Of a stretch of DNA of 64,000 bases, positions 46,377-55,765 are shown piece after piece. How positions within the stretch are numbered: the first letter of the stretch is position 1; each line of letters starts with the position of its first letter. The stretch is from Streptomyces leeuwenhoekii (GTDB lineage: Bacteria; Actinomycetota; Actinomycetes; Streptomycetales; Streptomycetaceae). The notes below the pieces were generated by a model. The model was not told the origin of the DNA. It was given only the letters and a program-made list of their open reading frames with translations, and made no database searches. A program made the translations under genes and the position numbers. The stretch covers positions 5,904,001 through 5,968,000 of the forward strand of contig NZ_LN831790.1 of the NCBI RefSeq assembly GCF_001013905.1. Direction: 5' to 3'.

Positions 46377-47129
46377 GTGGCAGAGGCGGAGCGCATCATC
46401 GGTACGCCGGACATCCCGGACGGGTCGCGGGCCGCGCAGGAGCGGCCGGACGGGGCGGCCGCGCCGGGCGAGCCGTCCGGTGCCGGGAAGGCACGGACCC
46501 CGGCCGGCGGGACCGGTGCCGCCGGTACCGAGGGTGCCGACGGCGCGGCCGGGTCCGAGGCGGCCCGCCCCGCCGAGCCGGCGGCCCCGGCCCATGAGGA
46601 CGGAGCCGGTGGGACCGACGGCGGCGCGGCCGGGCGGCCCCGGGGCAGGCGCCGGATCGCCGTGCTGTTCGCCGTCGCCGCGTTCGCCTACGCCCTCGAC
46701 CTGATCAGCAAGATGATCGTGGTCGCCAAGCTGGAGCACCACGACCCCATCGAGATCGTCGGGGACTGGCTGAGGTTCGAGGCGATCCGCAACGCGGGCG
46801 CGGCCTTCGGCTTCGGCGAGGCGTTCACCGTGATCTTCACGGTGATCGCGGCGGTGGTCATCGTGGTGATCGCCCGGCTGGCCCGCAAGCTCTACAGCCT
46901 GCCGTGGGCGATCGCGCTCGGCCTGCTGCTCGGCGGGGCGCTCGGCAACCTGACCGACCGGATCTTCCGCTCGCCCGGCGTCTTCCAGGGCGCGGTCGTC
47001 GACTTCATCGCGCCCAAGCACTTCGCCGTCTTCAACCTCGCCGACTCGGCGATCGTCTGCGGCGGCATCCTGATCGTGCTGCTGTCCTTCCGGGGCCTTG
47101 ACCCTGACGGGACCGTCCACAAGGACTGA
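46377..47129 (+). CDS. lspA: Lipoprotein signal peptidase LspA
   Basis: Aspartic protease that removes signal peptides from diacylglyceryl-modified prolipoproteins in the membrane. Of 250 residues, an atypical 90-residue Ala/Gly/Glu/Pro-rich N-terminal extension precedes four helices. The catalytic Asp motifs are GNLTDRIF and FNLADSAIV, and NAGAAFGFG is also family-typical. GTG at 46377 follows GAGGG. A TAGGTT -10-like box lies at about 46360. The extension is Streptomyces-like; its role is unknown. Confidence 0.95.
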   Translation: MAEAERIIGTPDIPDGSRAAQERPDGAAAPGEPSGAGKARTPAGGTGAAGTEGADGAAGSEAARPAEPAAPAHEDGAGGTDGGAAGRPRGRRRIAVLFAVAAFAYALDLISKMIVVAKLEHHDPIEIVGDWLRFEAIRNAGAAFGFGEAFTVIFTVIAAVVIVVIARLARKLYSLPWAIALGLLLGGALGNLTDRIFRSPGVFQGAVVDFIAPKHFAVFNLADSAIVCGGILIVLLSFRGLDPDGTVHKD

Positions 47130-47143
47130 GCGCCGTACGGGAG

Positions 47144-47161
47144 TGCCGGACCCGTCCGGCA
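47144..47161. promoter_or_regulatory. Inverted repeat touching the -10 box of the pseudouridine synthase gene
   Basis: TGCCGGAC and GTCCGGCA flank CC. The last two bases belong to a CATACT -10-like box (47160-47165) that lies 6 nt before the GTG start. It may be an operator or a terminator of lspA. Confidence 0.45.
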
Positions 47162-47171
47162 TACTCGACGG

Positions 47172-48116
47172 GTGAGCACGATTCCCGAGATCCGTACCCT
47201 GCCCGTGCCCGACGGCCTGGAGGGCGAGCGCGTCGACGCCGCCATCTCCCGCATGTTCGGCTTCTCCCGTACCAAGGCCGCCGAGCTGGCGGCGGCGGGG
47301 AAGGTCACGGTCGACGGGTCGGTGGTCGGCAAGTCGGAGCGGGTGCGCGGCGGGGCCTGGCTGGAGGTCGAGATGCCGCAGGCGCCCGCGCCGGTGCAGG
47401 TGGTCGCCGAGCCGGTCGAGGGCATGGAGATCGTGCACGACGACGAGGACGTGGTCGTGATCGTCAAGCCGGTCGGGGTCGCCGCCCACCCGTCGCCCGG
47501 CTGGGCGGGCCCCACGGTCATCGGCGGGCTGGCCGCGGCCGGCTACCGCATCTCCACCTCCGGCGCCGCCGAGCGCCAGGGCATCGTGCACCGCCTCGAC
47601 GTGGGCACCTCCGGGCTGATGGTGGTCGCCAAGTCGGAGCGCGCGTACACCTCGCTCAAGCGCCAGTTCAAGGAGCGCACGGTCGACAAGCGCTACCACA
47701 CGCTCGTCCAGGGCCACCCCGACCCGACCAGCGGGACCATCGACGCCCCCATCGGCCGCCACCCGCAGCACGACTACAAGTGGGCGGTCACCGCCGAGGG
47801 CAAGCCCTCCGTCACCCACTACGACCTGATCGAGGCGTTCCGCGCGGCCTCCCTGCTCGATGTGAAGCTGGAGACCGGCCGCACCCACCAGATCCGCGTC
47901 CACATGGCCGCCCACCGGCACCCCTGCGTCGGCGACCTGACCTACGGCGCCGACCCGACGCTCGCCAAGCGCCTGCGGCTGACCCGCCAGTGGCTGCACG
48001 CCGTCCGGCTCGGCTTCGAGCACCCCGGCAGCGGCGAGTGGGCCGAGTTCACCAGCGACTACCCGGACGACCTGCAGAAGGCCCTGGACCAGGTCCGCGA
48101 GGAGACCTGGGCGTGA
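47172..48116 (+). CDS. RluD-family rRNA pseudouridine synthase
   Basis: A 314-residue RluA/RluD-type enzyme. The N-terminal S4 RNA-binding domain ([20 protein letters not shown]) is followed by the synthase domain with catalytic Asp in [25 protein letters not shown], and [15 protein letters not shown]. RluD modifies 23S rRNA positions 1911, 1915 and 1917 in E. coli; the target here is inferred. GTG at 47172 is 6 nt after a CATACT box, so the transcript is probably leaderless. lspA and rluD are neighbours in many bacteria. Confidence 0.94.
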   Translation: MSTIPEIRTLPVPDGLEGERVDAAISRMFGFSRTKAAELAAAGKVTVDGSVVGKSERVRGGAWLEVEMPQAPAPVQVVAEPVEGMEIVHDDEDVVVIVKPVGVAAHPSPGWAGPTVIGGLAAAGYRISTSGAAERQGIVHRLDVGTSGLMVVAKSERAYTSLKRQFKERTVDKRYHTLVQGHPDPTSGTIDAPIGRHPQHDYKWAVTAEGKPSVTHYDLIEAFRAASLLDVKLETGRTHQIRVHMAAHRHPCVGDLTYGADPTLAKRLRLTRQWLHAVRLGFEHPGSGEWAEFTSDYPDDLQKALDQVREETWA

Positions 48117-48583
48117 GCGCCGTGCCGTACACGGTGCGCGTCGCCGAGGGCCTCGCCGACCTCCAGGCGTGCTTCGCGGTGCGCAAGGAGGTCTTCGTCG
48201 CCGAGCAGGGGGTCCCCGAGGACATCGAGTACGACGCCTACGACGCCGGCGCGGTCCACGTCCTGGCGGTCCGCGAGGACGGCGAGCCGCTCGGCACCGG
48301 GCGACTGCTGTACGGCGAGGCCGCCGCGGGCAAGACCGGCGACGGACCCGGCGTCGGCTCCCTCGGCCGGCTCGCCGTGACCCGGGCCGCCCGCGGCCTG
48401 GGCGTCGGGGCGGCGCTGGTGCGGGCGATCGAGGAGGCGGCCCGCGCCCGGGGGCTCACGGCGGTCGACCTGCACGCGCAGACGCACGCCCTGGGCTTCT
48501 ACGAGCGGCTCGGCTACACGGCCTACGGGCCGCTCTTCCCGGACGCGGGGATACCGCACCGCGCCATGCGGCGCGCCCTGTGA
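48113..48583 (+). CDS. GNAT-family N-acetyltransferase (ElaA/YjcF-like)
   Basis: A 156-residue acetyltransferase. [22 protein letters not shown] is typical of the ElaA/YjcF-like group, [20 protein letters not shown] contains the acetyl-CoA pyrophosphate loop (RGLGVG), and [15 protein letters not shown] completes the fold. The substrate is unknown. GTG at 48113 overlaps the pseudouridine synthase stop by 4 nt, indicating coupled translation. Confidence 0.92.
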   Translation: MSAVPYTVRVAEGLADLQACFAVRKEVFVAEQGVPEDIEYDAYDAGAVHVLAVREDGEPLGTGRLLYGEAAAGKTGDGPGVGSLGRLAVTRAARGLGVGAALVRAIEEAARARGLTAVDLHAQTHALGFYERLGYTAYGPLFPDAGIPHRAMRRAL

Positions 48584-48680
48584 CCCACCGACTCCGGCGT
48601 CCGCTGTGATCCGCCCCACCCGGCGCGCCGCGGGACGCGGCCGGGGGGAAGAGGCCGGTGCGCGCGGTGCCGTGGCAGGC

Positions 48681-48709
48681 TTGAAGTCCGCCGTGTGAAC
48701 GTCTAGATC
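48681..48709 (+). promoter_or_regulatory. Predicted promoter of the Na+/H+ antiporter gene
   Basis: TTGAAG (48681-48686) and TAGATC (48704-48709) are spaced by 17 nt, 15 nt before the GTG start. Confidence 0.6.
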
Positions 48710-48724
48710 GCCGGAGCGCTGACC

Positions 48725-50311
48725 GTGGATCAGTTGGCCCTGTTGTTCCTGCTGTTGCTCGGGGCCCTGGTGAGCGTCCCGGTCGGGGAGCGGCTCGGGC
48801 TGCCGGCGCCGGTGCTGATGACGGTCCTCGGCATCGTCCTGGCCCTGGTCGACTTCGTGCCCAACGTCGACATCCCGCCCGACCTCATCCTGCCCCTGCT
48901 GCTGCCGCCCCTGCTGTACGCCGCCGTGCGGCGCACCTCCTGGCGGCAGTTCGCCGCCAACAGACGGCCGATCTTCCTGCTCGCGGTCGCGCTGGTCTTC
49001 GTCACGATGGTGTGCGTGGCCGCCACGGCCCACGCGATCGTGCCGGGACTGCCGATCGCCGCCGCCTTCGCGCTCGGCGCGCTGGTGGCGCCGCCCGACC
49101 CGGTGGCGGCGACCGCCGTCGCCGGACAGCTCGGGCTGCCGCGCCGGCTCGTCTCCATCCTGGAGGGCGAGGGGCTGTTCAACGACGTGACGGCCATCGT
49201 CCTGTACCACGTGGCCATCGCCGCCGCCGTGGGCGGCACCTTCTCCCCGTGGCGGGCGGGCCTGGATCTGGTGCTGTCCGCCGTCGTCGCCGTCGCCGTG
49301 GGCCTCGCCCTGGGCTGGGGCGCGAGCAAGCTGCTGGACCTGCTGGGCGACGCCACCCTGCAGATCGGGCTGACGCTGCTGGTGCCGTACATGAGTTACG
49401 TCCTGGCCGAGGAACTGCACGGCTCCGGGGTGCTCGCCGTCCTCACCACGGCGATGTTCCTCGCCGAGTACGCCGCCGACGCCGACGACGTGATGACACG
49501 GCTGGCCGGGCACACCGTCTGGGACGTCGTCGACACGCTCGTCACCGGGGTCGCCTTCGGACTCATCGGCCTGGAACTGCACAACGCCGTCCGCACGGCC
49601 TCCGGGCGCTGGGGCGAGCTGCTCGGCTGGGCCGCCGCGATCGTCGCCGTCGTGGTCCTCGTCCGGCTGCTGTGGCTGCTGCCGGCGACCTGGCTGACCA
49701 AGCGGCTGCACGCCCGGCGGGACCAGGACGAGGACATCCCGATGAGCTGGCGGGAGACCGTCGTCATGTGGTGGTCGGGGATGCGGGGGGTGGCCTCCGT
49801 GGCGCTGGCCCTGGCGATTCCGCTGAAGACGGACGACGGCAGCCCCTTCCCCCACCGCGACGAGATCATCTTCATCGCCTTCGGGGTGATCATGGTGACG
49901 CTGCTCCTCCAGGGGTTCACCCTGCCGTGGCTGGTGGCCCGGCTCGGAGTACGGGCCGACACCGAGCGGGAGAAGGCGTTCGAGAAGGAGCTGGCGCTGC
50001 GGGCGGCGCGGGCGGCCAAGCGGCGGCTGAAGGAGATCGAGGCGGTCGAGGAACTGCCGGAGGAGCTCTCCGAGCAGATGCTGCGGCGCGCCTTCGACAT
50101 CGGGGTGCGGATCAGCCCGGACATCGGGGACGAGGAGCGGCGCGAGGCGCAGGAGCAGCGCGCGCGGAGGCTGAAGCGGATCCGGCGGATCCAGGGCGAG
50201 CTGCTGAGCGCCGCGCGCCACGAGGTGCTCGCGGCGCGCAGCGAGCCCGGCGCCGACCCGGAGATCGTGGACCGGGTACTGCGCCATCTGGACGTCCGCA
50301 GTCTGCGCTGA
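48725..50311 (+). CDS. Na+/H+ antiporter, CPA1 family
   Basis: A 528-residue transporter exchanging Na+ or K+ for H+ across the membrane. It has about 12 helices in the first 410 residues, with PPDPVAATAVAGQLGLP and EGEGLFNDVTAIVLY containing the conserved acidic ion-binding site, and WSGMRGVASVALALAIP. A charged cytoplasmic tail (EKAFEKELALRAARAAKRRLKEIE onward) may be regulatory. It is convergent with the MscS gene, linking ion homeostasis with osmotic protection. Confidence 0.93.
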   Translation: MDQLALLFLLLLGALVSVPVGERLGLPAPVLMTVLGIVLALVDFVPNVDIPPDLILPLLLPPLLYAAVRRTSWRQFAANRRPIFLLAVALVFVTMVCVAATAHAIVPGLPIAAAFALGALVAPPDPVAATAVAGQLGLPRRLVSILEGEGLFNDVTAIVLYHVAIAAAVGGTFSPWRAGLDLVLSAVVAVAVGLALGWGASKLLDLLGDATLQIGLTLLVPYMSYVLAEELHGSGVLAVLTTAMFLAEYAADADDVMTRLAGHTVWDVVDTLVTGVAFGLIGLELHNAVRTASGRWGELLGWAAAIVAVVVLVRLLWLLPATWLTKRLHARRDQDEDIPMSWRETVVMWWSGMRGVASVALALAIPLKTDDGSPFPHRDEIIFIAFGVIMVTLLLQGFTLPWLVARLGVRADTEREKAFEKELALRAARAAKRRLKEIEAVEELPEELSEQMLRRAFDIGVRISPDIGDEERREAQEQRARRLKRIRRIQGELLSAARHEVLAARSEPGADPEIVDRVLRHLDVRSLR

Positions 50312-50387
50312 CCGCCGGCGCGCCCGCGCGGCCCCCGGTGGCGCGCTCCCGTGACGGGCGGGGCGGGCGGCGACCGGAGTGCCGCGA

Positions 50388-50427
50388 GGTGCGCGGCGGT
50401 GCGCAGAGGTGCGCGGAGGTGCTCAGG
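50388..50427. repeat. 10-nt tandem repeat between convergent genes
   Basis: Four adjacent decamers (GGTGCGCGGC, GGTGCGCAGA, GGTGCGCGGA, GGTGCTCAGG) lie between the antiporter and the MscS gene. A fifth related copy, GGTGCTCAGC, is at 50457-50466 and covers the MscS stop. Confidence 0.75.
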
Positions 50428-50461
50428 GGCCCCGGAGGCGCCCAGGGGTTCTCAGGGGTGC

Positions 50462-51580
50462 TCAGCGGCCGTTCCGCGACTGCTCGGGAAGACGGCGCGC
50501 GGCCCCGTCGGACGAGGACCGGCGCAGTCCGTCGCGTCCCGGCGGCGGGAAGGCGTCCCCCACGGCGACGCGGGGCAGCGCGTAGGGGTGGACCTCGGCC
50601 AGCCAGCGGATGATCTGCTCGCGGACCGTGACCCGGACCGTCCAGATGTCGTCCGCGTCCTTCGCCGTCACCAGGGCCCGCACCTGCATGGTGGTCGGGG
50701 TGCTGTCGGTGACCGTCAGGTCGTAGGCGCGTCCGTCCCAGGCGGGGCAGGCGCGCAGGATGTCCCGGAGCTTGTCGCGCATCGCGTCCAGCGGCGCGGC
50801 GTGGTCCAGGTGCCAGTAGACGATGCCGGTCATCTGCGGCGTGCCGCGCGACCAGTTCTCGAACGGCTTCGACGTGAAGTACGACACCGGCATGGTGATC
50901 CGGCGCTCGTCCCAGGTGCGCACGGTCAGGAAGGTCAGCGTGATCTCCTCGACCGTGCCCCATTCGCCGTCCACCACCACCGTGTCGCCGATGCGCACCA
51001 TGTCGCCGAAGGCGATCTGCAGCCCCGCGAACAGGTTGCCCAGGGTGGACTGGGCGGCGATGCCGGCGACGATGCCGAGCACCCCGGCGGAGGCGAGCAG
51101 GGAGGCGCCCGCCGTGCGCATGTCCGGGAAGGTCAGCAGCATCGAGGCGCCCGCCACCACGCCGACGACCGCGGCGACCACCCGCATGATGAGCGTCACC
51201 TGGGTGCGCACGCGCCGCACCCGGGCGGGGTCCCGCCCGGCCCGGGCGTTGGCATAGCGCGTGTAGGACGTCTCCACGATCGCCGAGGCGATCCTGATGA
51301 CGAGCCAGGCGGCCGAGCCGATCAGCACCAGCGTCATCGTCCGGCCGATACCGGTCCGGTGCGAGGGGAAGAGTCCCGCCTCGACGTAGGACCCTCTCAG
51401 CAGCGCGGTGCACAGGACGAGCTGGTAGGGGATCCGGCCCCGGCGCAGCAGTCCCCACAGCGGTGTGTCGTGGTTGCGGTCGTCGGCCTTGCGCAGCAGG
51501 AGGTCGGTGGCCCAGCCGATGACGAGCGTCAGGACGACCGAGCCGCCGACCACGATCAGCGGGCGGAGTATGTTCTCCAT
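50462..51580 (-). CDS. MscS-family mechanosensitive ion channel
   Basis: A 372-residue small-conductance channel protein that opens on membrane tension. Four helices (near residues 8-27, 48-66, 80-105 and 125-150) are followed by the pore helix region (AGASLLASAGVLGIVAGIAAQSTLGNLFAGLQIAF) and the conserved beta domain (RIGDTVVVDGEWGTVEEITLTFLTVRTWDERRITMPVSYF given in part). ATG at 51580 is preferred: a TACGTT -10-like box lies 7 nt upstream and no ribosome site is present. GTG at 51586 is the alternative. Confidence 0.93.
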   Translation of the reverse strand: MENILRPLIVVGGSVVLTLVIGWATDLLLRKADDRNHDTPLWGLLRRGRIPYQLVLCTALLRGSYVEAGLFPSHRTGIGRTMTLVLIGSAAWLVIRIASAIVETSYTRYANARAGRDPARVRRVRTQVTLIMRVVAAVVGVVAGASMLLTFPDMRTAGASLLASAGVLGIVAGIAAQSTLGNLFAGLQIAFGDMVRIGDTVVVDGEWGTVEEITLTFLTVRTWDERRITMPVSYFTSKPFENWSRGTPQMTGIVYWHLDHAAPLDAMRDKLRDILRACPAWDGRAYDLTVTDSTPTTMQVRALVTAKDADDIWTVRVTVREQIIRWLAEVHPYALPRVAVGDAFPPPGRDGLRRSSSDGAARRLPEQSRNGR

Positions 51581-51687
51581 GCCCACGAACGTAACCGGCG
51601 GCGCCGGAGATCGAACATGTGACTTCGCGGCGCCGGCGGGTAGGGACGCGACCGGGCGCTGTCGGGCCCGGCTGGCACCATGGCCTC

Positions 51688-52284
51688 ATGAACATCATGC
51701 TCTTTCACTCGACCTACGGCCTCACCCCCGCGGTGCGCTCGGCCGCGGACCGGCTGCGCGGCGCCGGGCACCAGGTCTGGACGCCGGACCTCTTCGAGGG
51801 GCGCACGTTCGACTCGGTCGAGGAGGGCAGGGCGTTCAAGGACGAGGTCGGCAAGGACGAGCTGCTGAAGCGGGCCGTGCTGGCCGCCGCCCCCTACTCG
51901 GAGCGCGGACTGGTCTACGCGGGGTTCTCGCTGGGCGCCTCCATCGCCCAGACGCTCGCGCTCGGCGACGACAAGGCGCGCGGGCTGCTGCTCCTGCACG
52001 GCACGTCCGACCTCGCGCCGAACGCCTCGGTGGACGGGCTGCCGGTCCAGCTGCACGTGGCGGAGCCGGACCCGTTCGAGCCGGACGACTGGCTGAGCGC
52101 CTGGTACCTGCAGATGGGCCGGGCCGGAGCCGACGTCGAGGTGTACCGGTACGCCGGGGCCGGACACCTCTACACCGACCCCGCCCTGCCGGACTACGAC
52201 GAGGAGGCCGCCGAGGCCACCTGGCGGGTGGCGCTCGGCTTCCTCGCCTCCCTGGCGGAGGAGACGCCTCAGACCGGGTCGTAG
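51688..52284 (+). CDS. Dienelactone hydrolase-like alpha/beta hydrolase
   Basis: A 198-residue hydrolase with the dienelactone hydrolase layout: [17 protein letters not shown] start, nucleophile elbow [15 protein letters not shown], and C-terminal [19 protein letters not shown] with the catalytic His. Where classical dienelactone hydrolases have Cys, this one has Ser (GFSLG), so it could be an esterase. ATG at 51688 begins the fold; the transcript may be leaderless, as CACCAT lies just upstream. The last 16 nt overlap the end of the convergent phoD gene. Confidence 0.88.
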   Translation: MNIMLFHSTYGLTPAVRSAADRLRGAGHQVWTPDLFEGRTFDSVEEGRAFKDEVGKDELLKRAVLAAAPYSERGLVYAGFSLGASIAQTLALGDDKARGLLLLHGTSDLAPNASVDGLPVQLHVAEPDPFEPDDWLSAWYLQMGRAGADVEVYRYAGAGHLYTDPALPDYDEEAAEATWRVALGFLASLAEETPQTGS

Positions 52285-53984
52285 ACCCGCTCGACCTGCT
52301 GGGTGCCGCTGCGGGTGCGGTACGAACGGGCCCAGGAGGCGGTCGCGTCCGCCTGCGTACGGTCGGACAGGACGTAGTAGTCCATCTGCGCGCGTTCGGC
52401 CGTGACGTCCAGGACGCCGTACCCGTGGCGGTCGGTGTCGACCCAGTGGACATGGCGGTTGGCGGCGCGGATCAGCGGCGCGGCGACCGCGGAGACCGTG
52501 CCCTCACGGACCTTCATGATGTCGTCGAGGTTGTCGGAGGTCACCGAGGTGACGACGAACTCCGTGGCGGCCGAGGCGGACAGCGGGTAGGTCCCGGCGT
52601 CGTAGGGCACGTCGTTGGCCCACGCCATGTGGATGTCCCCGGTCAGGAAGACGGTGTTGCGGATGGCGTGGGTCCGCAGGTGGGCCAGGAGCTCGCGGCG
52701 GTCGTCGGTGTAGCCGTCCCACTGGTCGGTGTTGAGGGCGAGCCCCTCCCGGGGCAGGCCGAGCAGCTCGGCGAGCGGACGCAGCAGGTCGGCGGTGAGC
52801 GAGCCGATGGCGAACGGCGCGATCATCACCGAGTTGCCGACCAGCCGCCAGGTGGTGTCGGAGGTGCGCAGCCCGGCCTTGAGCCAGTCCATCTGGGCGC
52901 GGCCGGTGAGGGTGCGGTCCGGGTCGTCCACGCCGCCGTCGCCGATGCCGGTCTGCTGCGAGCGGAAGGACCGCAGATCCAGCAGGGACAGGTCGGCGAG
53001 TCTGCCGAAGCGCAGCCGGCGGTAGGTCGTGCCCGCGATCGCCGGGCGGACCGGCATCCACTCGAAGTAGGACTGCTTGGCGGCGGCCAGCCGCGCGGCC
53101 CAGGTGCCCTCGGCGCCCTCGGTGTGGTTCTCCGCACCGCCCGGCCAGGCGTTGTCGGCGAACTCGTGGTCGTCCCATATCGCGATCACCGGCGCGGCGG
53201 CGTGCAGCGCCTGGAGGTCGGGGTCGGTCTTGTGGCGCCCGTGCCGTACGCGGTAGTCGGCGAGCGTGCGGATCTCGTGGGCGGGCGCGTGCGGGCGGAC
53301 GACGGTGCCGCGGGTGCCGTACTCCCCGGTGCCGTACTCGTAGAGGTAGTCGCCCAGGTGCAGCCAGGCGTCGAGGTCGCCGCGGGCCGCGAGATGACGG
53401 TAGGCGGCGAAGTGGCCGGCTTCCCAGTTGGCGCAGGACACCACACCGAAGCGCAGGCCCTGCACGGCCGCGTCGGGCGCCGGGGCGGTGCGGGTGCGGG
53501 CGGCGGGGGAGACGGTGGTGCCGGCGAGGAAGCGGAACCAGTAGTCGGTGGCGGGCTCCAGGCCCCGGACGTCCGCCTTGACGGTGTGGTCGGACGCGGC
53601 GGTCGCGGTGACGGTGCCCTTGGCCACGATGTCCGTGAACGCCCGGTCCCGCGCGACGGTCCACTCCACCTCGGTGTCCGGGCCGACGCCGGAGCCCGGC
53701 ACGGCCTCGGGCACCGGCGTCACCCGGGTCCACAGCAGGATGCCGTCGGGCAGCGGATCGCCGGAGGCGACGCCGTGCAGGAAAGCGGGCGCGGCGGCGG
53801 CCCGGGCGGGCAGGGCGGCGGTGAGCGGCGCGGCGAGGACGGCGCCGGCGGTGGCGGCCTTGACCACCGTACGGCGGCTGGGCACGAAGGAGCGGGCGCG
53901 CTCGGCGGACGACGGGGCGAGGGCGTCGGCGTGCTCGGCGGACGCCGGCCGGCCGGAGCCGGATGATCTGTGTCGACTGGTCAC
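52269..53984 (-). CDS. phoD: Secreted alkaline phosphatase PhoD (Tat substrate)
   Basis: Phosphodiesterase/phosphomonoesterase releasing phosphate outside the cell. The 571-residue protein has a twin-arginine signal ([12 protein letters not shown], Arg37-Arg38) and an Ala-rich hydrophobic region ending near ARAAA. The PhoD N-domain ([23 protein letters not shown]) and the metallophosphatase domain with [19 protein letters not shown] and [10 protein letters not shown], which bind Fe/Ca ions, follow. GTG at 53984 is about 8 nt after a TAATCT box. PhoD is typically PhoP-dependent; I could not identify a convincing PHO box. Confidence 0.94.
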   Translation of the reverse strand: MTSRHRSSGSGRPASAEHADALAPSSAERARSFVPSRRTVVKAATAGAVLAAPLTAALPARAAAAPAFLHGVASGDPLPDGILLWTRVTPVPEAVPGSGVGPDTEVEWTVARDRAFTDIVAKGTVTATAASDHTVKADVRGLEPATDYWFRFLAGTTVSPAARTRTAPAPDAAVQGLRFGVVSCANWEAGHFAAYRHLAARGDLDAWLHLGDYLYEYGTGEYGTRGTVVRPHAPAHEIRTLADYRVRHGRHKTDPDLQALHAAAPVIAIWDDHEFADNAWPGGAENHTEGAEGTWAARLAAAKQSYFEWMPVRPAIAGTTYRRLRFGRLADLSLLDLRSFRSQQTGIGDGGVDDPDRTLTGRAQMDWLKAGLRTSDTTWRLVGNSVMIAPFAIGSLTADLLRPLAELLGLPREGLALNTDQWDGYTDDRRELLAHLRTHAIRNTVFLTGDIHMAWANDVPYDAGTYPLSASAATEFVVTSVTSDNLDDIMKVREGTVSAVAAPLIRAANRHVHWVDTDRHGYGVLDVTAERAQMDYYVLSDRTQADATASWARSYRTRSGTQQVERVYDPV

Positions 53985-54012
53985 GGGCGATCAGATTACT
54001 GATCGGTATGAA

Positions 54013-54049
54013 GAAGAGCGGGCGAACTCGGGAAGTTCGCCCGCTCTTC
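54013..54049 (-). terminator. Strong hairpin terminator of the DsbA-like gene
   Basis: GAAGAGCGGGCGAACT (54013-54028) pairs perfectly with 54034-54049 around CGGGA. It is 25 nt after the DsbA-like stop on the minus strand and insulates phoD. Confidence 0.85.
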
Positions 54050-54073
54050 AGCGCCGGTTCGGCAGCCGGAGAC

Positions 54074-54919
54074 TCACGCCTTGAGGGCCGCGTCGACCAC
54101 CTTGCCGAACTCGTCCGCCGTCATGGGGGCGTTGCCGTCGGCGCCGGTGAGCTTCTTGCCGTCCATCACCAGGCTCGGCGTGCCGGTCACGCCGTCCTTG
54201 TTGTTGTTGAACGTCTGGGACATGGCCACCGCCCAGGCGTCGTACGTCCCCTTCTCCACGGCGTCGCGGAACTTGGCGTTGCCCTTCAGGGCGGGGACGC
54301 TGTCGGCGATCTCGATGAGGTAGTCGTCGTCCTTGAACTTGTCGTCGCTCTCCGAGGGGTGCCACTTGGCGGAGTAGAGCGCCGTCTTGAAGTCGAGGAA
54401 CGCCTCGGGGCTCACGTTCAGGGCGGCGCCCAGGGCGCTCATCGCGTTCTTCGAGCCCTCGCCGTGCGAGCCGGTCTCGAACTTCCCGTCCTTCTCGGTG
54501 TCACCGTCGAGGAACGTGCCGCCGATGAACTGGAGCTTGTACTTGCCGGCTTCGATGTCCTTGTCGACGGTGGGGCCGACGGTCTGCTCGAACGCGGCGC
54601 AGACCGGGCAGCGCGGGTCCTCGTAGATCTTGAGGGTCTTCTTGGCGCTGCTCTTGCCGACCGTGACGGTGGTGCCGTCCTTGCCGGAGGTGTTCGCCGG
54701 GGCGACGACCTTGTCGTCCGCGACGGACTCCCAGTGCGAGGGCTTGTTGGCCTGCACGACGGCGTAGCCGATGCCGCCGGCTACCGCCAGGACGCCGACG
54801 ATGGAGCAGGCGACGACGACCTGCCGCTTGACCTTGTCGCGCTTGGCCTGGCGCTCGCGCTCCTGGCGCAGCCGCTCACGGGCCGCCGTCTTCGCCGCCT
54901 GGCTGTTCCGCTTGCTCAT
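54074..54919 (-). CDS. Membrane-anchored DsbA-like thioredoxin-fold protein
   Basis: A 281-residue protein. A very basic N-terminus (KTAARERLRQERERQAKRDK) precedes one helix (VVVACSIVGVLAVAGGIGYAVV), placing the rest outside. The thioredoxin fold has the active site C104-P-V-C107 (YEDPRCPVCAAFEQ), an inserted helical domain and the cis-Pro region GTPSLVMDG. It should oxidise or isomerise disulfides in exported proteins. ATG at 54919 has GGAG 9 nt upstream; ATG at 54934 lies within the same frame. It follows a Cys-containing membrane protein gene with which it may work. Confidence 0.92.
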   Translation of the reverse strand: MSKRNSQAAKTAARERLRQERERQAKRDKVKRQVVVACSIVGVLAVAGGIGYAVVQANKPSHWESVADDKVVAPANTSGKDGTTVTVGKSSAKKTLKIYEDPRCPVCAAFEQTVGPTVDKDIEAGKYKLQFIGGTFLDGDTEKDGKFETGSHGEGSKNAMSALGAALNVSPEAFLDFKTALYSAKWHPSESDDKFKDDDYLIEIADSVPALKGNAKFRDAVEKGTYDAWAVAMSQTFNNNKDGVTGTPSLVMDGKKLTGADGNAPMTADEFGKVVDAALKA

Positions 54920-54993
54920 GGTGGTGATCTCCATGGGGACGCGCACACGGGGGTGTGCGGAAACTTGGGGGGACTGCTGGTGCTCGGGGTGGT

Positions 54994-55698
54994 TCAGGCG
55001 AAGGCGGCCGAGCACGGCGGTCCGCGCCGTCCCAGGGAGTGGGCGAGGATCCGGTCGCGTGCGGTCGCGGCCGGCCGGGCCGGGCGCACCGGCCGGTGCG
55101 GTGCCGGGGTCCGCCCCGCGGTCACCGCCGCCACGGCCAGCAGCAGCGGCCGGAAGGTGGTCGCGGCCACCGCCCGCAGCACCTGGGCCAGCGCTCGCTC
55201 GCCGCGGCGCAGCCAGGCCGCGGCGAGCAGGCCGACGCCGACGTGGGCGCCGAGCAGCAGCCAGGCGGTGGCGGTGTCGGCGTGCGCCAGGGCGACGGCG
55301 AGCCGGTCGGTGTCGGCGCCGGTCACCCGGGTCAGCGGGGCGGTGACACCGGCGCCCACGCCGGTGCCGTCGCCGCACAGCACATGCAGGCCGACGGAGC
55401 GCAGCGGGCCGGTGACCGGGCCGCCCGCCCGGCCGTAGCACAGGTGCTGGCCGGTGGTGAAGACCGTGTCGGCGGCCAGCTCCAGGGGGATCAGCAGGGC
55501 CGCGATCCGCCCGAAGGAGCGCTCGCGGCCCGCCAGGGCGTAGGCCGGGACGAACACGGCGGCGGCGATCGCGGCCACCGTGTTCAGCGGCAGCGGGACC
55601 TGGGACAGCAGCACGTGCGACGCGGTGCTGAGCATCACGACGAGTGCCGTGAACAGCGCCGCGCGTACGGCTCTGAGGTGGGTCCCGGATATGTCCAT
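54994..55698 (-). CDS. Polytopic membrane protein of unknown function
   Basis: A 234-residue protein with about five hydrophobic segments (ALFTALVVMLSTASHVLLS, NTVAAIAAAVFVPAYALAG, IAALLIPLELAADTVF, WLLLGAHVGVGLLAAAWL, TTFRPLLLAVAAVTAG). Two Cys-His pairs lie in one loop (GQHLCYGRAGG, GLHVLCGDG) and a Cys is near the C-terminus (GPPCSAAFA). I recognise no family. It lies 74 nt upstream of the DsbA-like gene, so a redox or metal role is possible but unproven. ATG at 55698 (MDISGTHL) is chosen; GTG at 55719 is an alternative. No ribosome site is clear. Confidence 0.75.
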   Translation of the reverse strand: MDISGTHLRAVRAALFTALVVMLSTASHVLLSQVPLPLNTVAAIAAAVFVPAYALAGRERSFGRIAALLIPLELAADTVFTTGQHLCYGRAGGPVTGPLRSVGLHVLCGDGTGVGAGVTAPLTRVTGADTDRLAVALAHADTATAWLLLGAHVGVGLLAAAWLRRGERALAQVLRAVAATTFRPLLLAVAAVTAGRTPAPHRPVRPARPAATARDRILAHSLGRRGPPCSAAFA

Positions 55699-55765
55699 AG
55701 CGAAAGGAGAGTGTGTCACGGAGGCCGGTAAGAGACTCCTAAAGGGTCGCTGTGAGAGCCGACGG

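Noticed and set aside
53985..54010. PHO box upstream of phoD
   Set aside because: A GTTCGCC-like heptamer occurs in the terminator hairpin upstream, but no pair of 11-nt direct repeats matching the PhoP consensus was found.
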